The notes under the pieces: generated by a model | The model's database searches: none | Told to the model about the DNA's origin: nothing | What the model saw: only the letters and a program-made list of their open reading frames with translations | Translations under genes and position numbers: made by a program | Shown here: positions 14,837 through 25,384 of the stretch, piece by piece | How positions within the stretch are numbered: position 1 is the stretch's first letter | Layout of the letters: every line of letters starts with the position of its first letter | Origin: Eulemur rufifrons | Taxonomy: Eukaryota > Chordata > Mammalia > Primates > Lemuridae | DNA length: 64,000 nucleotides | NCBI RefSeq assembly: GCF_041146395.1 | Contig: NC_090985.1 | Coordinates: 905,501 to 969,500, forward strand | Reading direction: 5' to 3'

Positions 14837-14998
14837 ATGGGCGGCCCGCGCCCCGGCTGCGCGCTGCTGCTGCTGCTGCTGCTGCTCCGGCCCGGGCAGC
14901 CGCGGGGCGCCGAGCTCACCTTCGAGCTGCCGGACAGCGCCAAGCAGTGCTTCCACGAGGACGTGGACCAGGGCGCCAAGTTCTCCCTGGATTACCAG
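14837..14998 (+). CDS. TMED3: TMED3 coding exon 1
   Basis: Encodes residues 1-54: signal peptide plus the first GOLD strands, ending DYQ. The donor is CAG|GTGCGG at 14,998/14,999. The hydrophobic core is encoded largely by a CTG run at 14,866-14,886, making it prone to slippage. An in-frame ATG lies 83 codons upstream (14,588) with no stop between, but using it would bury the signal peptide. Confidence 0.96.
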
Positions 14999-17900
14999 GT
15001 GCGGCGCCCGGCCCCGCCCCACCGGCACAGCCGCGCGCCGACCGCGGCGGCGGGAATCAGACAGGCGCTGCGGGGCGGGGGTCCCCAGAAGCCGGTGGCC
15101 TCGCCTTGGGGAGGGACGTTTGGGTCAGTCGGAGCCCCGAGACGGTCGGCCGGCTGGGGAGGCAGGTGCAGCGCGGGGCGGGCACGGGACGGTCCCGGAG
15201 GGGGGTGTCCGGAATGGGCTCCTCTGGGCCCTTGCGACGCTAACGGGCGCCAGCTGGGACCCGGGCTCTCCGTCTTGCCCAAGTCTCTGGCCACCTTGTT
15301 CCCGCAGGTACTTAAAAGTGGCAGCGAGAGGAAGTGGGTTCCTAGTTCTGTCCCCACAACCAGCGTTTAAAGCTGAGGTCGGGTGAGCGCAGGAGCGGCG
15401 AGAATGGCGCCCTGGAGGGAGGCTCAGCGCAGCCGGCGTCCTGGCGCCGGGTCCGGGAGTGGCGCTGTGGCCGCAGGACTCAGCCCTGCCATACGGAAAG
15501 CCCGGCTCCTGCACGCGGTCCCGAGAGCGCTCGTGGCTCGCGGTCGTGGGGAGCAGATCTAGGGGGTAATGAGCAGATCCAGGGCAGGGGCCCGAGGGGG
15601 CGTCGTTCCAGCCATCTGGTGCGGAGGCGCGGGCATTCCGCTGGGGTGGCCTGGGCGGCACAGTGGGGCAAGCTGTCTGGCCACCGCTCTGTGGTTGGAG
15701 GCCCTGGGGAAGGCCTATGCTTGGGGACAACTCAAGGTGTGATGGCCGCAGTCGCTGATTTGTCTACTTTCACATGTGTGTGGACAACATGCAGTGTGGC
15801 TGGGTTAACACTGGCAACCTAGGTGCCGTGACAAAAAAAACAAAGTGATAATGGTGTGGCTGGAAGGCGCCGGGTGCCATCTGGTCATTTCCAGGGCAGA
15901 ATCTCCCTGCGGGGAACCAGTGTGGTTTTAACCCCCCCAGCAACAGACGCTCACTACTGTTTGCAAAGCTTGCTGAACAGGACTAGTGACTTTCGTCTGC
16001 ACAAGGGACATCTTAAGTTTGGCAGCAGATGGAGGCTGTTGACTGTCCTTTGATGGGCTTTGGGTGTAGCCGTTGACTACCCGTGTGATTTTGCTCTACG
16101 CAGGTCTTGCTTAACTGAAAGATAACTGAGGACTTGCCCATCTCTGACTCCTGATTCTGTGAATGCTTCAGTCTGTGTCTAGCTTCTCCCTGGGTTCAGT
16201 CAGTATAGCGTCACTGACGGTCACTAGACCCACCCTGCGAGCCAGGAGTGGCACTCGATCCAAGCTCCGGTCTCTTAGTGGAAGGGAGAAGCCGTATCAG
16301 CGGAGCGTGGCTCCCCTGGTCTTGCTCCGAGTGGCCCCAAATCCGATCCCAGCTCCCCGTCACCCCCAGGGGGCCAGTTTGTGGCCTGCGGGTTTCCAGT
16401 GATCGGCCGGGGCCTGCTGGGCACTGGCTGTGTGTCCTGAGCACTTTAGATGTGACACCCCACTGAGTCCTCCCCGCAGCCCTGCCAGGTAGGTCCTGCT
16501 GTTTTGTAGGTGAAGACACATCCTTAGTGTGAAGTAGCCTGTCCAGAGTCACACAGCTAGTGGTGGCAGTGCCCTAAAGAGGTGACCTGCTCCGTGTCTT
16601 GTGTTAACTGTTGCACACAGAGAAAGAAGCAGCGGCGTCCAGTTGCCTTGGGACGGTTCTGTGGGCGTCCCTGCCTTGTCCTGCTGCCGATCCCGGAAAG
16701 CCTTGTCAGCCCATCCCGCGAGGAGCAGTCACCCTGGGTGTGCTCCCTGGCGCGGCAGGACAGCGCGGTGGTGAAGGGCGGGCACCGGCGTGGCAGGACA
16801 GCGCGGGCACTGGAGCCAGCAGCCCTCGGGTCAAATCCCAGCTCTGCCTCTTTCCTTGGAACCTCAGTTTTCTCTCCTGTAAAATGGGGAGAATTAGGCT
16901 CGTTGTTCTCCCGCTGAGCCCGACTTTGGAGTCAGGCAGACACAGATTCGCATCTTGGCCTTGTCCCTTCTGAGCAGTGTGACGGTGGCTGGCTGACTTA
17001 CACTCTCAGCCCCAGGGGAGCGGGAAGGGGCGGAGCACCTGCCGTGGAAGGTTGGGGATCCAACGGCAGAAACACGTGCAGAGCGTGGTCCAGTGTCTGG
17101 CCGGCATGTGGCGGGGGGTGGCCGTCCCCCGGTAACAGCAAACGTTCTGTGGTTGCCAGGTCATCACCGGCGGCCACTACGATGTCGACTGCTACGTGGA
17201 GGACCCCCAGGGCAACGTCATCTACAGGGAGACCAAGAAGCAGTACGACAGCTTCACGCACCGGGCCGAGGTCAAGGGTGTTTACCAGTTTTGCTTCAGT
17301 AATGAGTTCTCCACCTTCTCGCACAAGACCGTCTACTTTGACTTCCAAGTGGGCGACGAGCCCCCCATCCTCCCAGACCTGGGGAACAGGGCCACCGCTC
17401 TCACCCAGGTGAGTGGACCCCCGCCCGGCGTGTTCCTGCTCTCCGGCCTCTGTCCCGGCTGGTGAGCAGAGTCCTCCCCGGTCCCGGTCGGGAAGCCCAG
17501 TGCCGGCTTTTCCTCCGTCTTGACGTCCGCCCCGAGGACGCGGTGTTCTCCCCCTGGTCCTCCTTTCCATCGTTAGCGGCTCCCCGCGGTGCTTCCCTCC
17601 GACACCCTGCTCTGCTCCCGCACGCCCGCTCGGTCTTTCCCGCGGCACCGTTTCCAGGTCCCCGTGCCACGGGCCTCTCTGCTTGCGTGACGTGCCGGTA
17701 TCCTCTCGTGTGCTGTGTGCGTGACGGTAGCGCAAGGCGCTGTAACACGCACTGCACGTGTCGGAGGCTCAGCACGGCGGAAGTCTGTTCTTGTGACCTA
17801 GAGGAGGCCGGTGGGGACTTGGGGATCCAGGCTCCCTCTTTCTTCTTGTCCCTCTGCCTTCCCTTGGGGCTTCGGAGCCGTCCACCTCCAGCCACCGAAA

Positions 17901-20900
17901 GCAGGAGGGGTGAGGAAGGCCGGCCTGCTTCTCAGAAGCCCGGGTTCCGTAGTCACTCACGTCACTCTGTTCTGTCGTGTTGGTGGGAACCGGCCCCGTG
18001 GCAGGGTCGGTGGGAACTGGCCCCGTGGCAGCGTCGGTGGGGACCGGCCCCGTGGCGGCGTCGGTGGGGACCGGCCCCGTGGCGGCGTCGGTGGGGACCG
18101 GCCCCGTGGCGGCGTCGGTGGGGACCGGCCCCGTGGCGGCGTCGGTGGGGACCGGCCCCGTGGCAGCTCTAGCGGAGGGCGGGCTGCCAGACGTGGTCCT
18201 GCCTGGGCAGCCGTCTCTTAGCCACAGCTCCACACGGTGCAGGAGAAACTAGGACATTTGGGGACGACAGATGTTCCTGCAGAGGAGTGGGCATGTGGCC
18301 ACCTTGGAGGCAACCGGAAGGCAGTCGGGCTCCTTGGAGACTGTCATCGAGACCCGTGGCTCTCGAAGTCATCGCCTGGTCCCAGCCTCCCACACCCGCC
18401 TGCCCGCCCGTGTGGAGGCCGTGAGCTCCCGGGGCTGGGATTCCGAGTGATTTACCTTAGTGTCCTCGACGCCCTGGAGCGTGAGGCTGGCTCAGAAAGG
18501 AGCTCACCTCCCCATTGTCCCGTGACTGGGTGTTAGGGCCCAGGGACATCTGTGGGACAGGAGCAACCGTCTGGCGGGGTTTGCTCCAGACAAAGCCAGA
18601 GCGTCCTGGGTCTTCAAGGCGGCCAGGTCACCTTCCGGGTTGCTGTGCGCGGCGGCCGCGTGCCACGGCTCTGCTGGGCTCGCCCACGCGGTCCTGCGCT
18701 TCCTGCTGGGCTCACCCACGCGGTCCTGCGCTTCCTGCTGGGCTCACCCACGCGGTCCTGCGCTTCCTGCTGGGCTCGCCCACGCGGTCCTGCGCTTCCT
18801 GCTGGGCTCGCCCACGCGGTCCTGCGCTTCCTGCTGGGCTCGCCCACGCGGTCCTGCGCTTCCTGCTGGGCTCGCCCACGCGGTCCTGCGCTTCCTGCTG
18901 GGCTCGCCCACGCGGTCCTGCGCTTCCTGCTGGGCTCGCCCACGCGGTCCTGCGCTTCCTGGGCCCCGTCTGCCAGCCTCCCTGAGCAGTTGGAGCTTGG
19001 AGCACGGCTTTGTCCAGTGCAGAAGCCACTGTCTACACGTGGCTATTTAATTAAAATTAAATTGAAAATTCACTTCCTCGAGCACTATAGCAACATTGCA
19101 AACACCCAGTAGTCACAGGTGTCTGGTGGCCGCGCGCAGACTGCTCCACTGGACAGGGCAGGTGTGAGCCTGGCCACGTGGCTGCTGTCGAAGGACCAGC
19201 ACAGACGGGTGGCGCCTGAGAGCTTTCGCAACCGCCGGTTCGTTGGCCACTGATGACAGAGCCTCCGTGTGGAAGGTCTCGAGTCTCTGAAAGCTGAGCG
19301 GAAGGACCCCCTCTTTCACCCGCAGACAACGAGCTGGCGGAGGAAAGGCTCCAGGATCAGGTCCGCAGGGAGATGCTTTCCTGGAGCCCGGGCGTCAGAG
19401 TCTGATTTTGTTTCGGGAAAGAGGGAGCCGTGCCCCCTGCTCTTACCGCCCAGAGCCTCTTCGCTCTGCTCAGCCTGAGGCGGCTCCTTCCTCTTCTGTA
19501 GCGCGGACCCCTCTGGCCGGACCGGCCGTCGGGAGCTGCTCACCTGGGGCTGGCGTTCGCCCAGTCACACCGTGGGCCGGGAGAGGAGAGACAGGTGGAA
19601 GGTGCTGGAAGGCTCTGTCCCTGGTGGGGAGCCCTTCGAGGAGCGCAGCCCTGGGAGCCGGTTGCCCACCGGGCGCTGTGGCCGTAGCTGGGGTTGAGGG
19701 TCAGGGGGCTCAGGTGGGCGCTGAGGGGTTCTGGGGGGTCAGGAAGGCTTCGCTGGCAGAGCTTGGGCTGGAAAGTGACAGTGTGGGAGGCTGCCCAGGA
19801 GCTTGGCCTCCCGGGTGGAGAGAACAGGTGAAGTTTGTGGGCCATGACATCGCGCTCTTCCCCCCGCCCTTTCTGCTTTGTGTGGCCAGGTCCCTTTGAG
19901 CAGCTGCTGTCTCCCTCCCCCCAGCCCCTTGCAGCTCCGGGGGTTGGGGGGGCCGAGGCCACGTGATCTGGCAGTGACCACAGTCCTCGTGAGGCTCTAG
20001 GACCCTGGGTGGTCCTGGCGGGGCAGAGGGTCACACGCCAGGGGGCTGGGGACCCAGGCCCCGGGGAGGCTGCCCGGTTCCCTGCGGGGTGGGGGGCAGG
20101 CAGGGTCGCCCCCTGAGGTTCCGTGGTGCAGGATGCAGGGTTTCCTCTTGGACCAGCGCTAACGGCCCATCTCTGGGAGGGGAAGTAGCGTGTGTCTGTG
20201 GCGGGGGCCGGCTTCTGGGTGCTGTGGTTCTTGGGAATGCATTGCTTTGGGGTCCCTTGGGGGCCGGGGCCTCGTCCTGCCATCTCAGGGCTGGTTTCCG
20301 GCCTTTAAGGTGGTGCCCACGTGGGTTGGGGGGGCCGCACCTGTGATGCTGGGTCCTCGCTCCATCCTCCTCCCCCTCTCCCGCCTTCCTCCGGTGACTC
20401 TGGGTCCTGGGGGCAGCCGGGCGTGACGCCCAGTTCTGCCGCGCTCCCAGCCCTAGGGTGCACCCGCGCAGGTGAGTCAGGTGGGCACTCGGGGTTCTGA
20501 AGGGGCCTGTGATGGAAACAGACTGGGAGAGGGGGGTTCTGGCCTGGACCCCAGGTGAGTCCTTTCCTGGTGCTTAAAAACAAAGGCTCTGGGTTTTTGT
20601 ATATAAAATGTGTGTACGCCCGTGTGTATGTGTGTGTGTACATGCATGCGTGTGCACATACGTACATACATGTGTTTCTCCATCCCTCCCACCACTTTCA
20701 GTAATGATCTACTTTGTTTCCGATCCTCCGACGTCAGTGCCCAGACCTCCCCCAGACCCGCTCTGCCCTGCCGGGGTGACCTGCGCAACTGCGGCCCTCG
20801 TCTCCTCGTGCCGGCGGAATTGCAGCAGCCCGGGTGGCTTCCCTGCCTCCCGACCGGCTCTCTGACATCCCTGTCCACACCCTGGCCACCACGGACTCCG

Positions 20901-23900
20901 AGCGTGCCACGCCCCTGCTCACGGCTGCGTGGTGACGTCTTGACGCTTTACACTGAGCGTCCAGCTACCCCTGACTCCCCCACGCCCCCGACCATGTTGG
21001 CCCCTGATCCCAGCCCGGCCCCCGCACGAGCTGGCTGCCCCTGCGTCTGTTGTCCGTGCACCTCCCGTCCCAGCCTGGGGTCCTGCCGCCCGCCCAGCGG
21101 GGCCAGCGTGTCACGCCCCGTGTCACATGCTCCGTCGCCGCCGGCAGGATGAGCAGCCCTTCCTGGGTGTCCCCAGCTTTGCACCCCCTCCGTTGTCAGC
21201 TCTTTTCACGTCGTCTCACAGCGATTAACTTTCTCCTTAGACTGTGGGCTCTGAGCCCCGTGCCCGGGCCCGGCAGCGGGTAAGCGGGCGTTTCGCAAAC
21301 GTTTCAACGAGGGAAATCCCGGATCTCGCAACTGTGGGAAAATTCCTGTGGACGCATTTTGCGCATCTCTCCCCTGCGTCCTCCTGGCCCCGCCTTCAGT
21401 GATCGTGGCCTTGCAGGGATCACCAGGTGACGTACGTGTGGTACTGATCTGAGTCACACGTCTACTGTGTGTGGCCGTAGGTGGTGCCTGGCAGGGACCA
21501 CCCTGGCAACGCTGTCTCTGCAGTCGGCTTGGCACGGGTTTACACGGGCGGAGCCTGACCCCACGCCATGACCTTCTCCTAGTTCCCTCCCAGTTTGGTC
21601 CCCGTTCCAGCTCCGTGACCCTGGACATGCTCTGGTGACCGTGGCAGCATCCGCCACTCACCACGGCTGCCGCGGTGCAGGGTCTGTGACTGAGCCGTCT
21701 CGCCTGGCGGTCGGCATTTGAACCCGTTGCACTTGGACGTCCCCTTGGCTCCACTTCTTGATGTCAGGAACCCGCCTTGGGGTCCTTCGTCCCTTTCTCA
21801 GTGTCAGACGTCTGCATGTGCAGCCCACCATGCAGCCCACCCGGCAGGCGCGGGGGAGCGGGGCGGGGGGAGCGGGGGGAGCCCACCCGGGGGAGCAGGG
21901 AAGCCGGTGCTGACTCCCAGGTGCGAGAGCGCAGCCTGAGACAATAGGGCCCGCGGGTCACCCCTGAGAGAGCAGGTGAAGGGACCCCATGGGGGGGAGT
22001 GGGGAGCACAGACAGGCCGAGTCTTCGCTGGATTCTGCTCCTTGAGCTGGTGTTCGTCCTCCCTGGTTCTGTGTGGCACACAGGGACCACGTGAGCTTTC
22101 ACCCATGTGGCCTGTCACCACTCCTGCCCCTGGGTCAGCGTCAAGGCCAGTCCCCACGTGCAGAGGAAACCCAGGCCCTGGGACCAGCTGCCAGATGGGG
22201 GAAGACGCTGCCATGTACATGCCACGGCCAGGGGGAAGCTGTGGTTTCTCTCGCGTGGTCTAGTGTGGCCCTAGCATGGCCCAGAGTGAAGAGTGCTTCA
22301 CGCACAGGTCGGGGCAGCCGCGGTGTGCACGGTGCCGGCTGCCTTCTGGGGTGGTTGATGTGAGGGACAGGAGGTCACTCGGCGACTCAGTCTTTCCCGG
22401 CCTCTTACCCTGTGCTTTCTAAGTGGTTTGCGGCTCAGCAGCTGCAGCGGGTGTCTGGTGCCGGCTGTGTGAACTTCTGCAGCCCGAGAACTGGCTGTCG
22501 GGGTGGACGTTCCGGTCTTGGCTGTGCTGCCAATTTAGGGATTGCGTGTGCGTGAGAACTCGCGTTCTCGCAGGGACTTGACCCAGTGCCCGTTTACTCT
22601 GTCCCGGGCCCGTGCTGGGCGTCCGAGTGGGCGCAGCGGCTCTCGGCTCAGGGCTCTCGGCTGGCATCGAGGTGGCGGCCAGCGTGGGCTCTTACCTGGA
22701 GGGTCTGGGAGGGGTCGGCTTTCTCTCTCGTCAGTTGCGGGTGGAGTTCGGTTCCTTGTGGCCGTGGGACTCAGGCCCCGTTTTGTTGCGACTTTTGTGC
22801 CCTGGTCCCGGCAGGTGGTCACCCCCACCCGCAGAGCCAGCGTGGCACGGTGATGTCCCCTCTCGTCCGACTCTGTCCGGATGCTTCCGCAGCCAGCTGG
22901 AGAAAGCCCTGCTTTCAAGGGTTTGTGGGATTGGTGCAGGCCGCTGGGTAGCCTCCCCGTCCTCAGGAGAACTGTGCCGTGTGACATAATCACAGGAGTG
23001 ATAGCTCCTCATAGTCACAGGTTCCTGGGGTCAGGGCAGGGCATCTGGGCAGCAGTGGGTGCATTTCAGAATGCTGCCTGCCACCCCGAGTATTTAGCAG
23101 GTAAAGGAAGTGATGCAGTAGTGTGTTACATAGGAGCTTATGTGTGTGCATGTTTATGTGTGTGTCTGCATCTCTGCATGTGCTTGTGTGTGCGCATGTG
23201 TCTGTGTACATGAGACACGCATGTCTTCCTGTGTTTGTGTTTATACGTGAGACCACAGGCGGCAATCATGCAATAGAGCAGTGGGTTCAGAGTCCAGCAC
23301 AGTTCGGGTCTAGTTCACACTCCGCGGCTTATTGGCAGTGTGACCTTGGGCAGTTCGTGTGGCGTCTCCAGCCTCAGTTTCCTCATCAGCGTGTGGGGAA
23401 GGCAGCGGCCGCGCCCGTCCGCGGCGTTGTGAGCATTCGACCGGAGAACCCAGCGCACAGCCCGACAGCCCAGGCTCGGGACTCGGACAGTCGAGTCACG
23501 TCCTGCTGGGCCCCGTACTAACTGTGTGACTCTGGGCAAGTTACTTAACTTCTCTGAGCCTCGGTTAGGCTTATTATAAGGATTAAATAAAACCTCACAT
23601 AAAACCCTTAGTGCAGACGGTGGCATTCGGTGGATGTCACGGAGGGTGTTGATGATGACGCTTGCTGTTTGCTGGATTCCACTCTCTTACCGTGGCGTTG
23701 GCTACGTGCCTGTTTTCTCTTCCTGCACAGATGGAATCCGCCTGCGTGACCATCCACGAAGCCCTGAAGACGGTGATCGACTCCCAGACGCACTACCGGC
23801 TCCGGGAGGCGCAGGACCGGGCCCGGGCTGAGGACCTGAACAGCCGGGTCTCCTACTGGTCGGTCGGCGAGACCGTCGTCCTGTTCGTGGCCAGCTTCGG

Positions 23901-23967
23901 CCAGGTGCTGCTGCTGAAAAGCTTCTTCACGGAAAAGCGGCCCGTGAGCAGGGCCGTGCACTCCTAG
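14837..23967 (+). CDS. TMED3: TMED3, transmembrane emp24 (p24) trafficking protein 3; three exons, 215 aa
   Basis: Joins 14,837-14,998, 17,160-17,408 and 23,731-23,967; all junctions fall between codons with GT-AG ends. The product is a p24-gamma family cargo receptor, a type I membrane protein cycling between ER, intermediate compartment and Golgi in COPI and COPII vesicles. Residues 1-24 are a signal peptide with an eight-leucine core. A GOLD domain follows to about residue 120; Cys38 and Cys99 are placed to form its disulphide. A coiled-coil region (about 138-178) precedes one membrane segment (about 181-202). The cytosolic tail is [14 protein letters not shown]; the Phe pair is the COPII-type sorting signal known in p24 proteins. 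The human protein, as I recall, has 217 residues; the difference lies in the signal peptide. The start has G at -3 and +4. No damage is seen. Confidence 0.97.
16440..16565 (-). repeat. MIR element (antisense)
   Basis: The MIR core in antisense: CCTGCCAGGTAGGTCCTGCT, a degenerate ...TTTTGTAGGTGAAGACA..., then CAGAGTCACACAGCTAGTGG. Confidence 0.75.
16790..16990 (+). repeat. MIR element (sense)
   Basis: TCAAATCCCAGCTCTGCC, CCTCAGTTTTCTCTCCTG and TAAAATGGGGAGAATTAG are diagnostic MIR phrases. A second partial copy may follow at 16,925-16,985. Confidence 0.8.
17160..17408 (+). CDS. TMED3: TMED3 coding exon 2
   Basis: Encodes residues 55-137, the bulk of the GOLD domain (from [16 protein letters not shown] to NRATALTQ). 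The acceptor AG is at 17,158-17,159 and the strong donor CAG|GTGAGT at 17,408/17,409. It has 83 whole codons, so the frame is kept on both sides. Confidence 0.97.
17982..18170. repeat. 27-bp minisatellite, seven copies (TMED3 intron 2)
   Basis: Units start at 17,982 and recur every 27 bases to 18,144. The core is GGACCGGCCCCGTGGCGGC. The first two copies carry AAC for GAC and GGCAG variants; the inner four are nearly identical. The period is a multiple of three, so all frames stay open, giving an artefactual VGTGPVAAS repeat. Confidence 0.97.
18672..18959. repeat. 32-bp minisatellite, nine copies (TMED3 intron 2)
   Basis: Nine units of exactly 32 bp (CACGCGGTCCTGCG at 18,685 and every 32 bases to 18,941). 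The only variation is G or A in GGCTCRCCC of copies 2 and 3. Near-identity indicates recent expansion. Confidence 0.98.
20608..20675. repeat. TG-rich microsatellite
   Basis: Interrupted GTGTGTATG and CATGCATGCG run, with ACATACGTACATACATG at its end. Confidence 0.85.
23136..23216. repeat. TG-rich microsatellite
   Basis: Interrupted (TG)n with CATG and CTG variants, in TMED3 intron 2. Confidence 0.85.
23270..23440 (+). repeat. MIR element
   Basis: GTGGGTTCAGAGTCCAGCAC, CAGTGTGACCTTGGGCAGTT and CCTCAGTTTCCTCATCAG in the expected MIR order. Confidence 0.85.
23490..23625 (+). repeat. MIR element
   Basis: AACTGTGTGACTCTGGGCAA, TTACTTAACTTCTCTGAGCC and AAGGATTAAATAAAACCTCA. It lies about 110 bases upstream of TMED3 exon 3. 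Confidence 0.9.
23731..23967 (+). CDS. TMED3: TMED3 coding exon 3
   Basis: Encodes residues 138-215 and the stop (TAG at 23,965-23,967): the coiled coil ([20 protein letters not shown]), membrane segment and cytosolic tail. The acceptor is TTCCTGCACAG ending at 23,730. Confidence 0.97.
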   Translation: MESACVTIHEALKTVIDSQTHYRLREAQDRARAEDLNSRVSYWSVGETVVLFVASFGQVLLLKSFFTEKRPVSRAVHS

Positions 23968-24212
23968 CCCGGCGCCCAGCTCTGGGCCCCGCACGCCCCG
24001 GGTGGCAGCTCTCCTGGGTCGCAGGCTGCGGGGCCGGGAGCTGCGGAGGCAGAGCGCAGGGCGGGGGGTGCGGTGGCGGCGTCTTGCCTTCCGTGCTGAC
24101 GCCAGCTCCTTGCACCCGGCAGCCGAAGCCCCCAGAGCCCAGTAATTTGAAGGCATCCGATTGCATCCTGGGTGCAGTGCTGAAACGATGTTTACAGTTG
24201 GTTGGGGACTGG

Positions 24213-24227
24213 CCACTAGGGGGCGGC
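24213..24227 (+). promoter_or_regulatory. CTCF-type motif in the TMED3 3' UTR
   Basis: CCACTAGGGGGCGGC matches the CTCF core consensus CCASYAGRKGGCRSY at all 15 positions. It contains CpG, so methylation could modulate it. Occupancy is not shown by sequence. Confidence 0.6.
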
Positions 24228-24523
24228 GGGCAGAGACCTGGCGGCCTGGCTGGCAGGAAGCCGAAGTGCCCGGGCCTCTGGGGAAGCTCGGGGCCCTGCC
24301 TCTGCTCCGTGTTCCCCGGGTCACTGGGCTTGTGCGTCCCGGCCCGTGTGCGGAGCAGAGGGGCTCTCGGTTCTAGCCCTTCCTCCCATGGGGCTCTCTG
24401 TACCTGAGAAGCCAGGCCCTAAGGTGGCTTTGCAGCCCTGCCCACCCCCGGCGATGTACGCGGGCCAGGACGGTGACGGGCACCTTCGTTAGCTGTGCGT
24501 TTCCCGGGAGGCGGAACGTGGCT

Positions 24524-24529
24524 AATAAA
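24524..24529 (+). terminator. TMED3: TMED3 poly(A) signal AATAAA
   Basis: Canonical hexamer 557 bases after the TMED3 stop. It is the first AATAAA on the + strand downstream of the stop. Confidence 0.8.
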
Positions 24530-24607
24530 AACCAAGTGTGAGCACCCCGGAGACTTGTGCCTTCTCTCTTTGCCCTGAAGGAGCCCCCAGCTGAGTGGGG
24601 GGCACGG

Positions 24608-25384
24608 CTGTGTGCGTGGCGTGCCGTGTGCGTGGCGTGCCGTGTGCGTGGCGTGCCGTGTGCGTGGCGTGCCGTGTGCGTGGCGTGGCGTGCCGTGTGC
24701 GTGGCGTGCCGTGCGTGTGGCGTGCCGTGCGCGTGGCGTGGCGTGCCGTGTGCGTGGCGTGCCGTGTGCGTGGCGTGCCGTGTGCGTGGCGTGCCGTGCG
24801 CGTGGCGTGCCGTGCGTGTGGCGTGCCGTGCGTGTGGCGTGCCGTGTGCGTGGCGTGCCGTGTGCGTGGCGTGGCGTGCCGTGTGCGTGGCGTGCCGTGC
24901 GCGTGGCGTGCCGTGCGCGTGGCGTGCCGTGCGCGTGGCGTGTGCGTGGCGTGCCGTGTGCGTGGCGTGCCGTGCGCGTGGCGTGCCGTGCGCGTGCCGT
25001 GCCGTGCGCGTGGCGTGCCGTGCGCGTGGCGTGCCGTGCGCGTGGCGTGCCGTGCGCGTGGCGTGGCGTGCCGTGCGCGTGGCGTGCCGTGCGTGTGGCG
25101 TGCCGTGCGCGTGCCGTGCCGTGCGCGTGCCGTGCCGTGCGCGTGGCGTGCCGTGCGCGTGGCGTGCCGTGCGCGTGCCGTGCCGTGTGCGTGGCGTGCC
25201 GTGCGCGTGGCGTGCCGTGCGCGTGCCGTGCCGTGCGCGTGGCGTGCCGTGCGTGTGGCGTGCCGTGTGCGTGCCGTGCCGTGCGCGTGCCGTGCCGTGC
25301 GCGTGGCGTGCCGTGCGCGTGGCGTGCCGTGCGCGTGCCGTGCCGTGTGCGTGGCGTGCCGTGCGCGTGGCGTGCCGTGCGCGG
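24608..25384. repeat. 16-bp CpG-rich minisatellite, about 48 units, just after the TMED3 poly(A) site
   Basis: Tandem GTGYGCGTGSCGTGCC-type units of 16 bp, with occasional shorter units (extra GCGTGG). The 5' third is rich in GTGTGCGTGG; the 3' half is rich in GTGCGCGTGC. Alternating purine-pyrimidine runs and three to four CpG per unit are notable. All six frames stay open, so the 310-378 aa frames here are artefacts. Confidence 0.97.

Larger units (their letters stand above)
14130..15240. promoter_or_regulatory. TMED3: CpG island over the TMED3 promoter and exon 1
   Basis: CpG dinucleotides are dense and undepleted from about 14,130 to 15,240, in sharp contrast to the flanks. There is no TATA box. 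A perfect NRF1 palindrome TGCGCACGCGCG lies at 14,636-14,647, immediately followed by a GC box (GGGGCGGAG), about 190 bases upstream of the start codon. This is the usual arrangement of a housekeeping promoter with dispersed start sites. Confidence 0.85.
15241..17159 (+). other. TMED3: TMED3 intron 1 (14,999-17,159), remaining part
   Basis: The intron starts in the CpG island. It holds two MIR pieces (16,440-16,560 and 16,790-16,990). No alternative exon was recognised. Confidence 0.7.
18960..23265 (+). other. TMED3: TMED3 intron 2, unremarkable part
   Basis: GC-rich intron without a recognised alternative exon. It includes TG-rich microsatellites at 20,608-20,672 and 23,136-23,216, and a G-rich patch at 21,850-21,900. 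Confidence 0.6.
23968..24550 (+). other. TMED3: TMED3 3' UTR
   Basis: GC-rich 3' UTR ending near the AATAAA at 24,524-24,529. It contains a consensus-perfect CTCF motif at 24,213. The downstream flank turns into a GT-rich tandem array at 24,608, which could supply the GU-rich downstream element of the cleavage site. Confidence 0.75.

Noticed and set aside
14174..15028. 284-aa minus-strand frame across the TMED3 promoter
   Set aside because: Shadow of the CpG island; contains the antisense of the CTG run and no recognisable domain.
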